The notes beneath the pieces are model-generated. The model had not been told where the DNA came from. It searched no databases and was given only the letters and a program-made list of their open reading frames with translations. The position numbers were made by a program, and so were the translations under genes. Shown here in pieces: positions 9,304 to 17,999 of a stretch of 64,000 bases of DNA (positions are counted from its first letter, which is position 1; every line of letters begins with the position of its first letter). This DNA is from JAPPHA01 sp963662815 (GTDB lineage Bacteria > Pseudomonadota > Alphaproteobacteria > Rhodobacterales > Rhodobacteraceae), in NCBI GenBank assembly GCA_963662815.2, contig CAXXWA010000020.1, positions 248,001-312,000 on the forward strand, in the 5' to 3' direction.

Positions 9304-9582
9304 GGCGAGTGTGGCGGACTGGACTTCTCCGCTCGTGCTTGAGACCATCACGTAGGACGTCGAAGAGGACATGGAATGTCGCTGAAGATGCAGTATCGCT
9401 GCTCTGTGCTCCTTTCGTTTGATAGTTCTCAAAGAATAGTTCCTCCTATCGAATCTGTAAATGCGAACCCCTTTGGCGCGTCGACAACAAGCAGTATGTC
9501 CGGTGCCGGCAGCATGCCATCTGTCCGGTCCCGGGATGGCTCCCAAAACCTGGGAGCGGAGGTCACGGGACTGGCGAAGGCG

Positions 9583-9899
9583 ATGCAGCGGAGAAGGCGG
9601 AAGAAGTTCGAGGAGCTCTTCGAGAGGAGACAGGCCGGGCAGCCGAGCCGGGAGGACGCGGCGAGGGTGCCGGGCGTTTCGGTGCGGACCCTCCGGCGCC
9701 GGGAGGCCGCTGCGGGGCGGAGGGCGGCGGCGGCCTTCCGAACCGCCGGCTCGACCGCGTTGTGGGCAGCCGGGTCCCGGCGGGCACTGTGGCGGAGGCG
9801 CCGGAGCTGCACGGCACGATGTGCCGCGACCATGCGGCGAAGCGCTTCCGCGAGAGGCTCGCGAACGAGTTCGGCTTCGGGTTCGGCGTAAGCGGGTAA
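9583..9899 (+). pseudogene. ISNCY-type transposase N-terminal remnant
   Basis: From 9583 the peptide MQRRRRKKFEELFERRQAG, then EDAARVPGVSVRTLRRREAA, resembles the N-terminal helix-turn-helix of ISNCY transposases. After a frameshift near 9735 another frame continues LPNRRLDRVVGSRVPAGTVA and ELHGTMCRDHAAKRFRERLA, which fits the next part of the same family, and stops at 9899. The DDE core is absent. It is a dead fragment inside the decayed aroK-xerD block. Confidence 0.5.
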
Positions 9900-10126
9900 A
9901 CGGCGGCGTCTGACAATTCGGTTGCCCGCGCGCGGGTCGGGTCGGGATGCTTCCGGTCATTCGTCAATGATCGGAGGATGTTGCAATGCGGCGCCTGCAC
10001 TGTCCTCGACGGGGCCGGCGGCGCTGATCGACGGCATCGACGCCACCGTTTCCCCGCTTACTCTTCGGCGCCGGCCGCCGGGCGGTCCCCGGCGACGGCG
10101 CTCTCTGGATACGGAGCTTTGCCGAC

Positions 10127-10850
10127 GTGAATGCGCCGGACGCCATCCGGGTCGTCGACATCTTCCGCACGAAGCAGCACGTGCTCGATGTTGCCAGGCC
10201 CTCTGCGGGAAGGGGAGCGATCCCACGGCGCAGCGACAGGGCAGGGCCCGGCGCGACGAACCGCGGCCCTCGACCGGGGGCGCCTCGATCCCGTCATCGC
10301 CGTGTTGCGCAAACACGCGGGCCGTTGCGGCGAGGCGGCGTGGAACGTCGAGCGATTCCGGAACGATCGCGCACGCACGTGCTCGATGTTGCCAGGGCCC
10401 TCTGCGGGAAGGGGAGCGATCCCACGGCGCAGCGGGGCAGGGCCCGGCGCGACGAACTCGACCGGGGGCGCCTCGATCCCGTCATCGCCGTGTTGCGCAA
10501 ACACGCGGGCCGTTGCGGCGAGGCGGCGTGGAACGTCGAGCGATTCCGGAACGATCGCGCACGCACGGATTGTCCCCGGTTCCGGGAACAGGGTCTGTGC
10601 GTGTCGACGGGTGTTGTCGAGGTTGGCTGCAGGTCGGTGATCGGCGGACGACCGAAATGGGGCGGAATACACAGGAGCGTTGATGGCGCCAATTCCGTCA
10701 TCGCGCTCCGCTGCACATTCCACGGCAACCGCTTCGACGACTGCCGGAGCGGCGCGCAGGCTGAATTCGGCCCGAAATCACAAAATTGTCGTGCGCCCGC
10801 GGTTCATGCCGCATTCCTGCATGTGTCAATTCCATGGAATCGGTGATAAA
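10127..10850 (+). pseudogene. ISKra4-family transposase C-terminal remnant with internal duplication
   Basis: Pieces of an ISKra4 transposase tail read in order: APDAIRVVDIFRTKQHVLDV, then LDPVIAVLRKHAGRCGEAAW, then CPRFREQGLCVSTGVVEVGC, then IHRSVDGANSVIALRCTFHG with NRFDD. Intact members have close counterparts of the last two pieces (GLCVSSGVVE and WTVDGANAIIALRC). Frames change between pieces and about 200 bp in the middle are duplicated (10178-10567), so it cannot be functional. The sequence after it, around 10807-10837, recurs near 8746 and may mark the element end. Confidence 0.65.
10178..10567 (+). repeat. Imperfect tandem duplication of about 195 bp
   Basis: The segment starting CACGTGCTCGATGTTGCCA at 10178 restarts at 10376, a period of 198 bp. 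The second copy differs by small indels (one extra G after CCAG, loss of bases after CAGCG and after GACGAA) but is otherwise nearly identical through GATCGCGCACG. It lies inside the ISKra4 transposase remnant. Confidence 0.85.
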
Positions 10851-10910
10851 GTCCCGACGCCGCGCAAAAGGCATGCGAGCGAGACGAACTGCGGCGCACA
10901 GGGCAAGGGC

Positions 10911-11045
10911 ATGTTTCGGTTGGTCAGGTATCTTCTCTATGCAGTCGTGATGCTGCTTGTCGGTGCCATCGGGTATGCCTACCTCGGAGACATGACTGTG
11001 CCGCAGAGGGAGATTGTGCAACCGCTTGAAATACATGAGCGCTAA
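10911..11045 (+). CDS. Small single-span membrane protein upstream of xerD
   Basis: A 44-residue protein starting MFRLVRYLLYAVVMLLVGAI and ending PLEIHER. It has a positively charged N-terminus, one membrane helix at about residues 5-26 and a short polar tail. A GGCAAGGGC stretch precedes ATG 10911. Comparable tiny membrane proteins sit between aroK and xerD in Rhodobacterales as I recall, which supports it being real and marks the right edge of the inserted block. No function is known. Confidence 0.7.
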   Translation: MFRLVRYLLYAVVMLLVGAIGYAYLGDMTVPQREIVQPLEIHER

Positions 11046-11141
11046 TTCCACCCCGCAGAGACGTCCGTCCTTGTGGTCCGGTACCGCAGCAGGAGAGGCG
11101 TCGGCTGATTCGCGGCTGGCTGGCATCCATGCCGGGAAAGC

Positions 11142-12080
11142 ATGGAGTCACCCGTGACCGCGACCTGGGTTTCCGCGTTTCTTGAGACGCTTCAGGCCGA
11201 ACGCGGCGCTGCCGACAACACGATTCTCGCCTACGTCCGCGATCTCGCCGATTTCGAGCGGTACCTCATCGGTTCCGGCTCGGACTTCGCCACGGCGGAG
11301 CGATCCGACATTCAGGCCTACCTGGTGGATGTCGAGACCCGCGGCATGTCTCTCGCTACCAGGGCGCGTCGACTGTCCGCGCTCCGCCAGTTCTTCCGTC
11401 ATGTGATGGAAGCAGGTTGGCGCAAAGACGATCCGACATTGCGCATCACCGGGCCCGGCAAGTCGACGAAGCTTCCTGAAACGCTCGGCGAGGACGCCGT
11501 GAACCGGATGCTTGAATGCGCAGGCCGCGCAGGCCGGAGCAAGCTCGAGAAGTCGCGAAACGAGTGCCTCGTGCAGCTTCTCTATGCAACCGGAATGCGC
11601 GTCACGGAGGTGGTGTCCCTTCCTGTCGCAACCGTACGCGGAAACCCGGAAATGATCCTGGTGCGCGGAAAGGGAGGAAAGGAGCGGATGGTCCCCCTGT
11701 CGCAACCGTCCCGGATCGCGACGGCGCGCTATCTGGAGCTTCGCGACAGTGAAGAGGACCGGCAGCGCCGGCTAGGCAAGCAGCCGTCCAGATTCCTCTT
11801 TCCGTCCAGGGGACGACTCGGGCATCTGACCCGGACCCGATTCTACACGCTGATCAGGGAAATCGCGCTGCTTGCAGGTCTCGACGCCACCCGCATCTCT
11901 CCGCACACGCTGCGTCATGCATTCGCAACCCACCTGCTCGCTAACGGCGCGGACCTGAGGTCGATCCAGGTGATGCTCGGCCACAGCGACATCTCGACCA
12001 CCGAAATCTACACCCATGTCCTGGAACACAGGCTCAAGTCGCTCGTGCTCGAGCACCACCCGCTGGCGGGAAAGGCGTGA
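11142..12080 (+). CDS. xerD: Tyrosine recombinase XerD/XerC
   Basis: A 312-residue tyrosine recombinase that resolves chromosome dimers at dif with its partner. The N-terminal SAM-like core-binding domain covers about 1-95. The catalytic set is complete: R153 (ATGMRVTE), K177 (RGKGGKER), H255 and R258 (SPHTLRHAF), H281 (LGHSD) and nucleophile Y290 (TEIYTHV). Location next to the small membrane protein and tlyC, and originally aroK, argues for XerD rather than XerC. The start may instead be GTG 11154, which has GGAG 6 bases upstream and would remove MESP. Confidence 0.9.
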   Translation: MESPVTATWVSAFLETLQAERGAADNTILAYVRDLADFERYLIGSGSDFATAERSDIQAYLVDVETRGMSLATRARRLSALRQFFRHVMEAGWRKDDPTLRITGPGKSTKLPETLGEDAVNRMLECAGRAGRSKLEKSRNECLVQLLYATGMRVTEVVSLPVATVRGNPEMILVRGKGGKERMVPLSQPSRIATARYLELRDSEEDRQRRLGKQPSRFLFPSRGRLGHLTRTRFYTLIREIALLAGLDATRISPHTLRHAFATHLLANGADLRSIQVMLGHSDISTTEIYTHVLEHRLKSLVLEHHPLAGKA

Positions 12081-12218
12081 AACGGGCTGCGGCCGGTTCC
12101 TGATCGGGCGCCTTGCAGACGAGCGTCGGGTTGGACGTTCGGCCGCCTTGACGGTAAATTCCGAGACCGCGCCGACGACAGCGGACGGCCCGGCGAATTC
12201 CAGCAGCAGACGAAGACA

Positions 12219-13571
12219 ATGACGATTCCCACGACCATCGAGACCCTTGACGCAGCCTTCTGGCTGACGGCGGCTTCAATCGCCGGCCTGCTTTTGCTTT
12301 CGGCTTTCTTCTCCGGATCCGAGACGGCGCTTACGGCGGCGAGCCGAGGAAGGCTGCACAGCCTCGCCGACCGGGGTTCAAGGGGTGCCGCGCGCGCACT
12401 GAAACTCACCGAGAACAACGAGCGCCTGATAAGCGCTGTGCTGTTCGGAAACAACCTCGTCAACATCCTTGCAACGGCGCTGGCGACGAGCCTCCTGACG
12501 CGGTTGTTCGGAGACGGCGGAGTCGCGTTCGCGACGCTGGTCATGACACTGCTCATACTCGTTTTCGCGGAACTCCTGCCGAAAACCTATGCTATTACCC
12601 ACTCCGAACGGTCAGCGCGGCTGGTGTCCGGTCCCATCGGCATCTTCGTCCTGGTTTTCGCGCCGGTCGTCACAACCCTGCATCTGTTCGTCAAGCTGAT
12701 CCTGCGGATCGCCGGCGGACGGTTGCCAACCGGACAGGACGAGCAGTCCGCGCAGGAAGAGATCGCCGGCGCGATCGCGCTGGGCCATGTCGAAGGGAAT
12801 TTCGAAAAGGACGATCGGGACAGGCTCCTCGGCGCCCTGGACCTCAAGGACCGCAGCGTCGAGGAGATCATGGTTCACCGCTCCGACATCGAAATGGTCG
12901 ACGCTGACTCTGACCCGCAGGCGGCCATTCGCCAGTGCATTCATTCCCCGCACACTCGGTTGCCGGTCTTCAGGGACAACCCGGAGAACATCGTCGGCCT
13001 TGTCCATGCCAAGGATCTGCTGAGGGAAGTCGAAAAACTTGCGATGAAGGGCGGCTCCGACGGCTGGAAGGACTTCAAGATCATGGACGTCGCGATGCGG
13101 CCCTACTTCGTGCCGGAGAAGACACCGCTCGATGACCAGATGCGCGAGTTCCTTCGCCGTCACTCGCACTTCGCCCTCGTCGTGGACGAATACGGTGCGC
13201 TTCAGGGCCTCATCACCCTTGAAGACATACTCGAGGAAATCGTCGGCGAAATCACCGACGAGCATGACGTCAGGACGGCGGCAGCCTCCGGTCACGACGA
13301 CGACGGAAACTACGTCATTGACGGAACCACCACCATTCGCGACCTAAACAGGGCGCACGACTGGGCGCTTCCAGACGACGAGGCGGTGACCATTGCCGGC
13401 CTCGTAATGCACGAGTCGCAAATGATTCCGACGCCTGGGCAGGTGTTCAACTTTCACGGTTTCCGTTTCGAGGTGCTCGAACGCGAACTGAACCGGATCA
13501 CGAAGCTGAAGATCCGGCCCCGGAAGCAGGAATCCGGACGGACGTTTCAAGTAGGCGAACGCGTCCAATGA
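12219..13571 (+). CDS. TlyC/CorC-type CBS-pair membrane protein (DUF21)
   Basis: A 450-residue protein. The N-terminal DUF21 domain (about 15-200) has several hydrophobic helices (LTAASIAGLLLLSAFFSGSE and LVMTLLILVFAELLP). Two CBS domains follow (about 210-330, including RLPVFRDNPENIVGLVHAKD and HFALVVDEYGALQGLITLED), then a C-terminal CorC/HlyC transporter-associated domain with DGTTTIRDLN. The family is implicated in divalent cation (Mg/Co) efflux despite the historical name hemolysin. It follows xerD by 138 bases on the same strand. Confidence 0.9.
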   Translation: MTIPTTIETLDAAFWLTAASIAGLLLLSAFFSGSETALTAASRGRLHSLADRGSRGAARALKLTENNERLISAVLFGNNLVNILATALATSLLTRLFGDGGVAFATLVMTLLILVFAELLPKTYAITHSERSARLVSGPIGIFVLVFAPVVTTLHLFVKLILRIAGGRLPTGQDEQSAQEEIAGAIALGHVEGNFEKDDRDRLLGALDLKDRSVEEIMVHRSDIEMVDADSDPQAAIRQCIHSPHTRLPVFRDNPENIVGLVHAKDLLREVEKLAMKGGSDGWKDFKIMDVAMRPYFVPEKTPLDDQMREFLRRHSHFALVVDEYGALQGLITLEDILEEIVGEITDEHDVRTAAASGHDDDGNYVIDGTTTIRDLNRAHDWALPDDEAVTIAGLVMHESQMIPTPGQVFNFHGFRFEVLERELNRITKLKIRPRKQESGRTFQVGERVQ

Positions 13572-13767
13572 CCGGCAAGGCCGCCTGTTCCCGAGATCGT
13601 ACAAGCTTGCCGCCGGACTGCATCCGTGATGAAATCCCCTGCGCGCCAGGCAATGCGGCTGCGCTGGCCCTGAACGCAATTCGCGTCCAGACGAAGTCGT
13701 CTCCGGTCCGTCCGGACGCACGCCGCCAGTCGAACGGGAAAGGCGCGAGAACGCAAACGGTGCCAAA

Positions 13768-14367
13768 ATGGACGATTCGATGATTCGCGGGATTCCCGCG
13801 TTCCTGGCCGTGCTGGTCATTTGCGCGTTCGGGCAGCTTCTGCAGGGCGAGCCCGGATTTGCCCAGACAACGGACATCGATGAAACTCCCTTGGTCGGCT
13901 CTGGCAGGGACGACTCTGGCGACGTCCGGGAGTACGTTCACGCGTCTCAAGACGATTGGGAAATCCGCTGCATCGAAGCGGAAAGCGAAGAAAGGCTCTG
14001 CGCCCTCTCCCAGATGCTCTTCGACGATGCCGGGAACAGGGTCGCGGAAGTCAATGTCAGGGCGCTCCGGCCCGGCGGCGCGGCGGCGGCCGGAGTGACG
14101 ATCATAACACCGCTCGGTACGCTTCTGACCGAAGGGGTGGGAATCAAGGTCGACGATGGCGCGCCGGAAAGATACGCGTTCACCTGGTGCGAGCGGATTG
14201 GCTGCGTCGCCCGTTTCGGGCTGTCGCCGTCCGCGCTCCAGCTCTACGTTCAGGGCCTTGCCGCCCAGGTCACGATCTACTCGGTTCTGGACACCGGCGC
14301 CCCGGTTGTCCTCGGCATGTCGCTCAAGGGATTCACCGCCATGTGGACGGAGCTTCTCGCCATCTGA
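13768..14367 (+). CDS. Invasion-associated locus B (IalB) family periplasmic protein
   Basis: A 199-residue protein with a signal peptide (hydrophobic AFLAVLVICAFGQLL, cleavage probably after GFAQ near residue 33). The mature part shows the IalB pattern: DWEIRC, ERLCALSQMLFDD, AGVTIITPLGTLLTEGV, the cysteine pair FTWCERIGCVARF and the end LGMSLKGFTAMW. Four cysteines probably form two disulfides in the periplasm. The family is common in Rhodobacterales and is not restricted to pathogens; its biochemical role is unknown. It converges on the KAS gene with 39 bases between stops. Confidence 0.85.
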   Translation: MDDSMIRGIPAFLAVLVICAFGQLLQGEPGFAQTTDIDETPLVGSGRDDSGDVREYVHASQDDWEIRCIEAESEERLCALSQMLFDDAGNRVAEVNVRALRPGGAAAAGVTIITPLGTLLTEGVGIKVDDGAPERYAFTWCERIGCVARFGLSPSALQLYVQGLAAQVTIYSVLDTGAPVVLGMSLKGFTAMWTELLAI

Positions 14368-14406
14368 CCCGCCGCGTTTGCGCACGGGCCGAATCCGGCG
14401 AGTTTC

Positions 14407-15615
14407 TCAGGCGCCGCGAATGGCGAGCACCGCGTTGAGGCCGCCGAACGCAAAGGCGTTGCTCAAGGCGACACCGACGCGATGCTGGCGCGCGTCGTTC
14501 GGAACGACATCCAGGTCACACTCCGGGTCGGGCTTCCGATACCCCACGGTCGGCGCAATCATCCCGTCGCGGACCGCCGCGATGCACGCCAGCATCTCGA
14601 CCGCACCGGTCCCGCCAATCAGGTGGCCGTGCATGGACTTGGTCGACGACATCATCAGCCCGTTGGCATGCGCGCCGAACACCTTTCGGACGGCGGCGCA
14701 CTCGGTTCTGTCGTTCGCCCGCGTTCCAGTGCCGTGAGCATTGATGTATCCGACTTCCTCGGCCGCAATGCCGGCATCCCTGATGGCGCCCGAGATGGCG
14801 CGCGCAGCGCCGCGCTCGTCGGGCAGGACCACATCGGACGCATCCGAGCTCATTGCGAATCCGACGACCTCCGCAAGAATTTCCGCATTTCGCGACCGCG
14901 CGTGTTCGAACTCCTCGAACACGAATATCGCAGCGCCTTCGCCCTGGACCATTCCGTTTCGGCTTGCGCAGAACGGGCGGCATCCGTCGGGCGACATGAC
15001 GCGCAGCCCCTCCCACGCCTTGATGCCGCCGAAACAGAGCATGCTCTCTGCACCGCCGGTGACCATGAGGTCCGTCTGGCCCGACCTGATCATCTGGAAC
15101 GCTTGACCCATCGCATGATTCGACGACGCGCACGCCGTCGCCACGCAGTAGGTCGGCCCCTGCATGTTGTGCGCCATCGAAATCTGCGAAGCTGCGGAAT
15201 TGTTCATCGAACGCGGCACGACGAAAGGATGAATCCTGTTCTTTCGCTTTTCGTACAGAAGGCAGTAGTTCTCATCTAGAGTCTGCAGCCCTCCGCAGGC
15301 GGTTCCGAGCACGACGCCGGTGCGTTCGGACATTGCATCGCCGATCTCGACCCCGGCCCGGGACATGGCCTCCTCGGCCGCAATCAGCGCCATCTGCGTG
15401 AACCTGTCGTGCAGGACCTGACCCTGCCTGTCAAAGTGCTCCGCCGGGTCGAAGCCCCTGACCTGCCCGCCAATACGGATTGAAAGCCGCTCGACGTTCG
15501 GAAAGTCAAGCGCACCGATTGCGCACTTTCCCTCCGCCATCGCCGAAACAGTCTCGGGCACCGACCGGCCCAGGGGATTGACCGTCCCCTGGCCGGTAAT
15601 GGCCACGCGCCGCAT
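14407..15615 (-). CDS. Beta-ketoacyl-ACP synthase (FabF type)
   Basis: A 402-residue condensing enzyme. The catalytic triad is visible: C162 (VATACASSNHAMG), H294 (INAHGTGT) and H331 in KSMHGHLIGGTGA, with K326. It extends acyl chains by decarboxylative condensation with malonyl-ACP. Its gene starts 3 bases after the stop of a dedicated acyl carrier protein and follows lpxD, so it is more likely to make a specialised lipid A acyl chain than to be the general FabF (inference). The start has the expected MRRVAITGQGTVNPLG. Confidence 0.9.
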   Translation of the reverse strand: MRRVAITGQGTVNPLGRSVPETVSAMAEGKCAIGALDFPNVERLSIRIGGQVRGFDPAEHFDRQGQVLHDRFTQMALIAAEEAMSRAGVEIGDAMSERTGVVLGTACGGLQTLDENYCLLYEKRKNRIHPFVVPRSMNNSAASQISMAHNMQGPTYCVATACASSNHAMGQAFQMIRSGQTDLMVTGGAESMLCFGGIKAWEGLRVMSPDGCRPFCASRNGMVQGEGAAIFVFEEFEHARSRNAEILAEVVGFAMSSDASDVVLPDERGAARAISGAIRDAGIAAEEVGYINAHGTGTRANDRTECAAVRKVFGAHANGLMMSSTKSMHGHLIGGTGAVEMLACIAAVRDGMIAPTVGYRKPDPECDLDVVPNDARQHRVGVALSNAFAFGGLNAVLAIRGA

Positions 15616-15618
15616 CGA

Positions 15619-15900
15619 CTACCCTGCCCCCTGCCCCTCGGTCAAAAGCACCTCGACCGCGTTCATGATCGACCCGATGGACGTGATATCGAGGTCTGCG
15701 TCTTCAGGATTGTTGGCATCGAACGGCAACTGGACTTCGAAAGCCTCCTCGATCGCAAACACCAGTTCGATCAGCGACAGGGAATCCAGTCCGATTTCGT
15801 TCAGCAGCGACTCCGCCGAAAGGTCTTCCGGATCCTGCATCGTCAGATCCGCGACAATCGAAATTATCCGGCTGCGAATGGATTCTGCCGAAAAACTCAT
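15619..15900 (-). CDS. Acyl carrier protein, AcpXL-like
   Basis: A 93-residue acidic protein with the phosphopantetheine attachment serine S40 in IGLDSLSLIELVFAIEEAF. It is longer than housekeeping AcpP (about 78 residues) because of an acidic insert after helix II (NNPEDADLD), similar in size to the AcpXL proteins that carry very long chains to lipid A. It lies between lpxD (22 bases upstream) and the KAS gene (3 bases downstream), one transcription unit. Confidence 0.88.
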   Translation of the reverse strand: MSFSAESIRSRIISIVADLTMQDPEDLSAESLLNEIGLDSLSLIELVFAIEEAFEVQLPFDANNPEDADLDITSIGSIMNAVEVLLTEGQGAG

Positions 15901-15922
15901 CTCCGGGCTCCGCGATCCTGTC

Positions 15923-17017
15923 TCACTGTTTCCCGGCGTCGTTGGCGAGCAGCGCCTCCAGCTTCGCCACCTTCTTAAACAATCGCGGCAGTCTGCGCAA
16001 AGCCTTGTAGGACTCCACGTTGAGTTCCATCTTCATCGCAGGGTTGCCCATCATGATGCGCCCGGACGGCACGTTGCTCGAGACGCCCGATTTCCCGGCC
16101 ACGACAACATCGGAACCGACAATGACATGGTCTCCGACGCCGACCTGGCCGGCGAGGAAAACCCTGTCGCCGAGGACGGCGCTACCGCCGAAACCGACCT
16201 GGGCGCAAATCAGGCACGACCTGCCTATGTTCACATTGTGGGCAATGTGCACGAGATTGTCGAGTTTGCTGTCGTCTCCGATGACGGTGCTTGCGATGGT
16301 TCCGCGATCGATTGCCACATTCGCCCCGATCTCGACGCGGTCGCCGATAAGGACGCTTCCGAGGGAGTTGATTCGCACCAACCCGGCGCCGGTGTCGGCC
16401 GGCGCGACCTCTCCGGTCGCCTTCGCCCTTTCGATGACTTCCGGGTCGGGCGTGACGTATGCGAAGCCGTCCGCGCCGATGACGGTATTCGCGTGGCACC
16501 GGAAGTCCGCGCCGATCCGCGTTCGCTCAAGAATCCTCACCCCCTCGCGCACAAGCGCGTTCGGTCCGATCTCGACCTCCGGCCCGATGCTGCAGTGGCC
16601 GCAAATGCGCGCGTTCGCGCCGATTCGGACGGAGGCGCCGACCACGGTGAGCGGGCCGATTGACGGGCTTTCGCCAATCTCGGCGGACGGGTCCACGAAA
16701 GCGGTCGGATGAATGCCCGGGGCGAGATCGGGAGGCGCATCGAAGACATGCGTCAAGTGCGCCAATGCAAGCCGGGGCACCGGCGCGAAGATCACCGCCT
16801 CAAGGCCCAGATCACGCCAATCCGCCCCCTGCCAGAGAATTGCAGCGCGCGCGCCTCCTTCGCGGAGCGCGCCCGCAAACTTTCCGTCGACTGCGATCGC
16901 GAGTTCGTCATCCGCCGCACATCCCGGTTCCTGAACTCCCCTGATACGCAGCCCGAGGTTGCCGGCTGCCTCCGCGCCGAGCGCCTTCGCGATTTCCCCT
17001 ACCGTATGTGCAGTCAC
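15923..17017 (-). CDS. lpxD: UDP-3-O-acylglucosamine N-acyltransferase
   Basis: LpxD transfers 3-hydroxyacyl from ACP to UDP-3-O-acyl-glucosamine in lipid A synthesis. The N-terminal uridine-binding domain (about 1-95) is followed by a left-handed beta helix of hexapeptide repeats (IGPLTVVGASVRIGANARIC and later) and a C-terminal helix (YKALRRLPRLFKKVAKLEAL). The catalytic histidine is H260 in HIAHNVNIG. I use GTG 17017 (VTAHTVGEIAKALG) because the family begins here and a GGGGGA stretch sits upstream; the frame is open to an ATG at 17065. It leads the lpxD-ACP-KAS unit. Confidence 0.93.
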   Translation of the reverse strand: MTAHTVGEIAKALGAEAAGNLGLRIRGVQEPGCAADDELAIAVDGKFAGALREGGARAAILWQGADWRDLGLEAVIFAPVPRLALAHLTHVFDAPPDLAPGIHPTAFVDPSAEIGESPSIGPLTVVGASVRIGANARICGHCSIGPEVEIGPNALVREGVRILERTRIGADFRCHANTVIGADGFAYVTPDPEVIERAKATGEVAPADTGAGLVRINSLGSVLIGDRVEIGANVAIDRGTIASTVIGDDSKLDNLVHIAHNVNIGRSCLICAQVGFGGSAVLGDRVFLAGQVGVGDHVIVGSDVVVAGKSGVSSNVPSGRIMMGNPAMKMELNVESYKALRRLPRLFKKVAKLEALLANDAGKQ

Positions 17018-17259
17018 GTGAATCCCCCCCTGCCTCCACAGATCTCTCGAGGCGCCTCCTGACAACCAAAACCATTTCCTTCGGGCGCGGCCTGCGAAGC
17101 CGGAGCGAACGGCGATCGCGGAATTCGATCCGGACGCATCGGGAGATTGTGCGCGGATTGCCCCGCCCTTCCACCCACGTTTTCCTTTCCGGACGCCAGA
17201 GACCAGTTTTGCGCGGATTCTTGCTTGTCTCCAAAATTCCGCGCCAATATCAACGACTT

Positions 17260-17290
17260 GATTGATAACAAGGCTGACTTGTTATCAATC
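17260..17290. promoter_or_regulatory. AT-rich 12-bp perfect palindrome between divergent lpxD and DUF882 genes
   Basis: GATTGATAACAA (17260-17271), a 7-base spacer and TTGTTATCAATC (17279-17290) form a perfect inverted repeat in an otherwise GC-rich background. It lies about 240 bases from lpxD and 75 bases upstream of the likely DUF882 start. A repressor operator or a hairpin is possible; no T-run follows, so an operator is the better guess. Confidence 0.55.
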
Positions 17291-17363
17291 ACGGGTTCAT
17301 GTATTGATTGCTGATCCGTCATTTGAGCGCTCGGAACAAGGGCGTCAGATCGAGCAACTGAAC

Positions 17364-17945
17364 GTGCACTACAAATCTGAAATCGCAGATCAGGTGACGA
17401 GGCGGGGAATCCTGTTGACAGGGTTGGCGAGTGCGGCCGCACTCACGGCAACGCCGGTTTTCTCCTCGGCGCCAGGCTATCTCAGGGGATCCGGACATTT
17501 TCGTCGACTCAAGCTGTCAGCACGCGCGACGGGAGAATCGATCGACGCCATCTACTGGATTGACGGCAACTACATCCTTCCGGTGCTCGACGAGATCAAC
17601 TTTTTCATGCGAGACTGGCGCGCTGGCGCCGTCAAGGAAATGGACCGGCGAAATCTCGATTTTATCGCAGCGACGCATCTCTTGCTGGACACCTCCGAAC
17701 CGTTCACGCTGCTCTCAGGTTATCGTACGGCAAAGACGAACGCGATGCTTCGCAGGCGGAGCCGCCGCGTCGCGCGAAACAGTCTGCATGTTGCAGGCAA
17801 GGCAGCGGACCTCGGGATGAGAACCCGCTCGACCGGCCAGATCGCGCGCGCCGCCCGATCCCTGCGCGGCGGCGGCGTTGGCACCTACCGGCGACCATCC
17901 TTCGTGCACATCGACAGCGGCGATGTCAGGAGCTGGAACACCTGA
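17364..17945 (+). CDS. DUF882 / YcbK-like Tat-exported M15-type peptidase-like protein
   Basis: The protein has a twin-arginine-type leader (VTRRGILLTGLASAAALTAT) and then a domain with LLSGYRTAKTNAMLRR, NSLHVAGKAADLG and RRPSFVHIDSGDVRSW. These match the DUF882 family, related to D-Ala-D-Ala carboxypeptidases of the M15 group. The SLHVAGKAADL and VHID segments would carry the zinc ligands. It probably acts on peptidoglycan in the periplasm. The open frame runs from 17262 but its first codons overlap the palindrome; GTG 17364, shortly before the Tat motif, is a better start. It converges on proA. Confidence 0.85.
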   Translation: MHYKSEIADQVTRRGILLTGLASAAALTATPVFSSAPGYLRGSGHFRRLKLSARATGESIDAIYWIDGNYILPVLDEINFFMRDWRAGAVKEMDRRNLDFIAATHLLLDTSEPFTLLSGYRTAKTNAMLRRRSRRVARNSLHVAGKAADLGMRTRSTGQIARAARSLRGGGVGTYRRPSFVHIDSGDVRSWNT

Positions 17946-17999
17946 TTCGGGCCGGAATCCGCCCGCATGCGGAATCCACCACCCACTGTTCGGCTGGCG

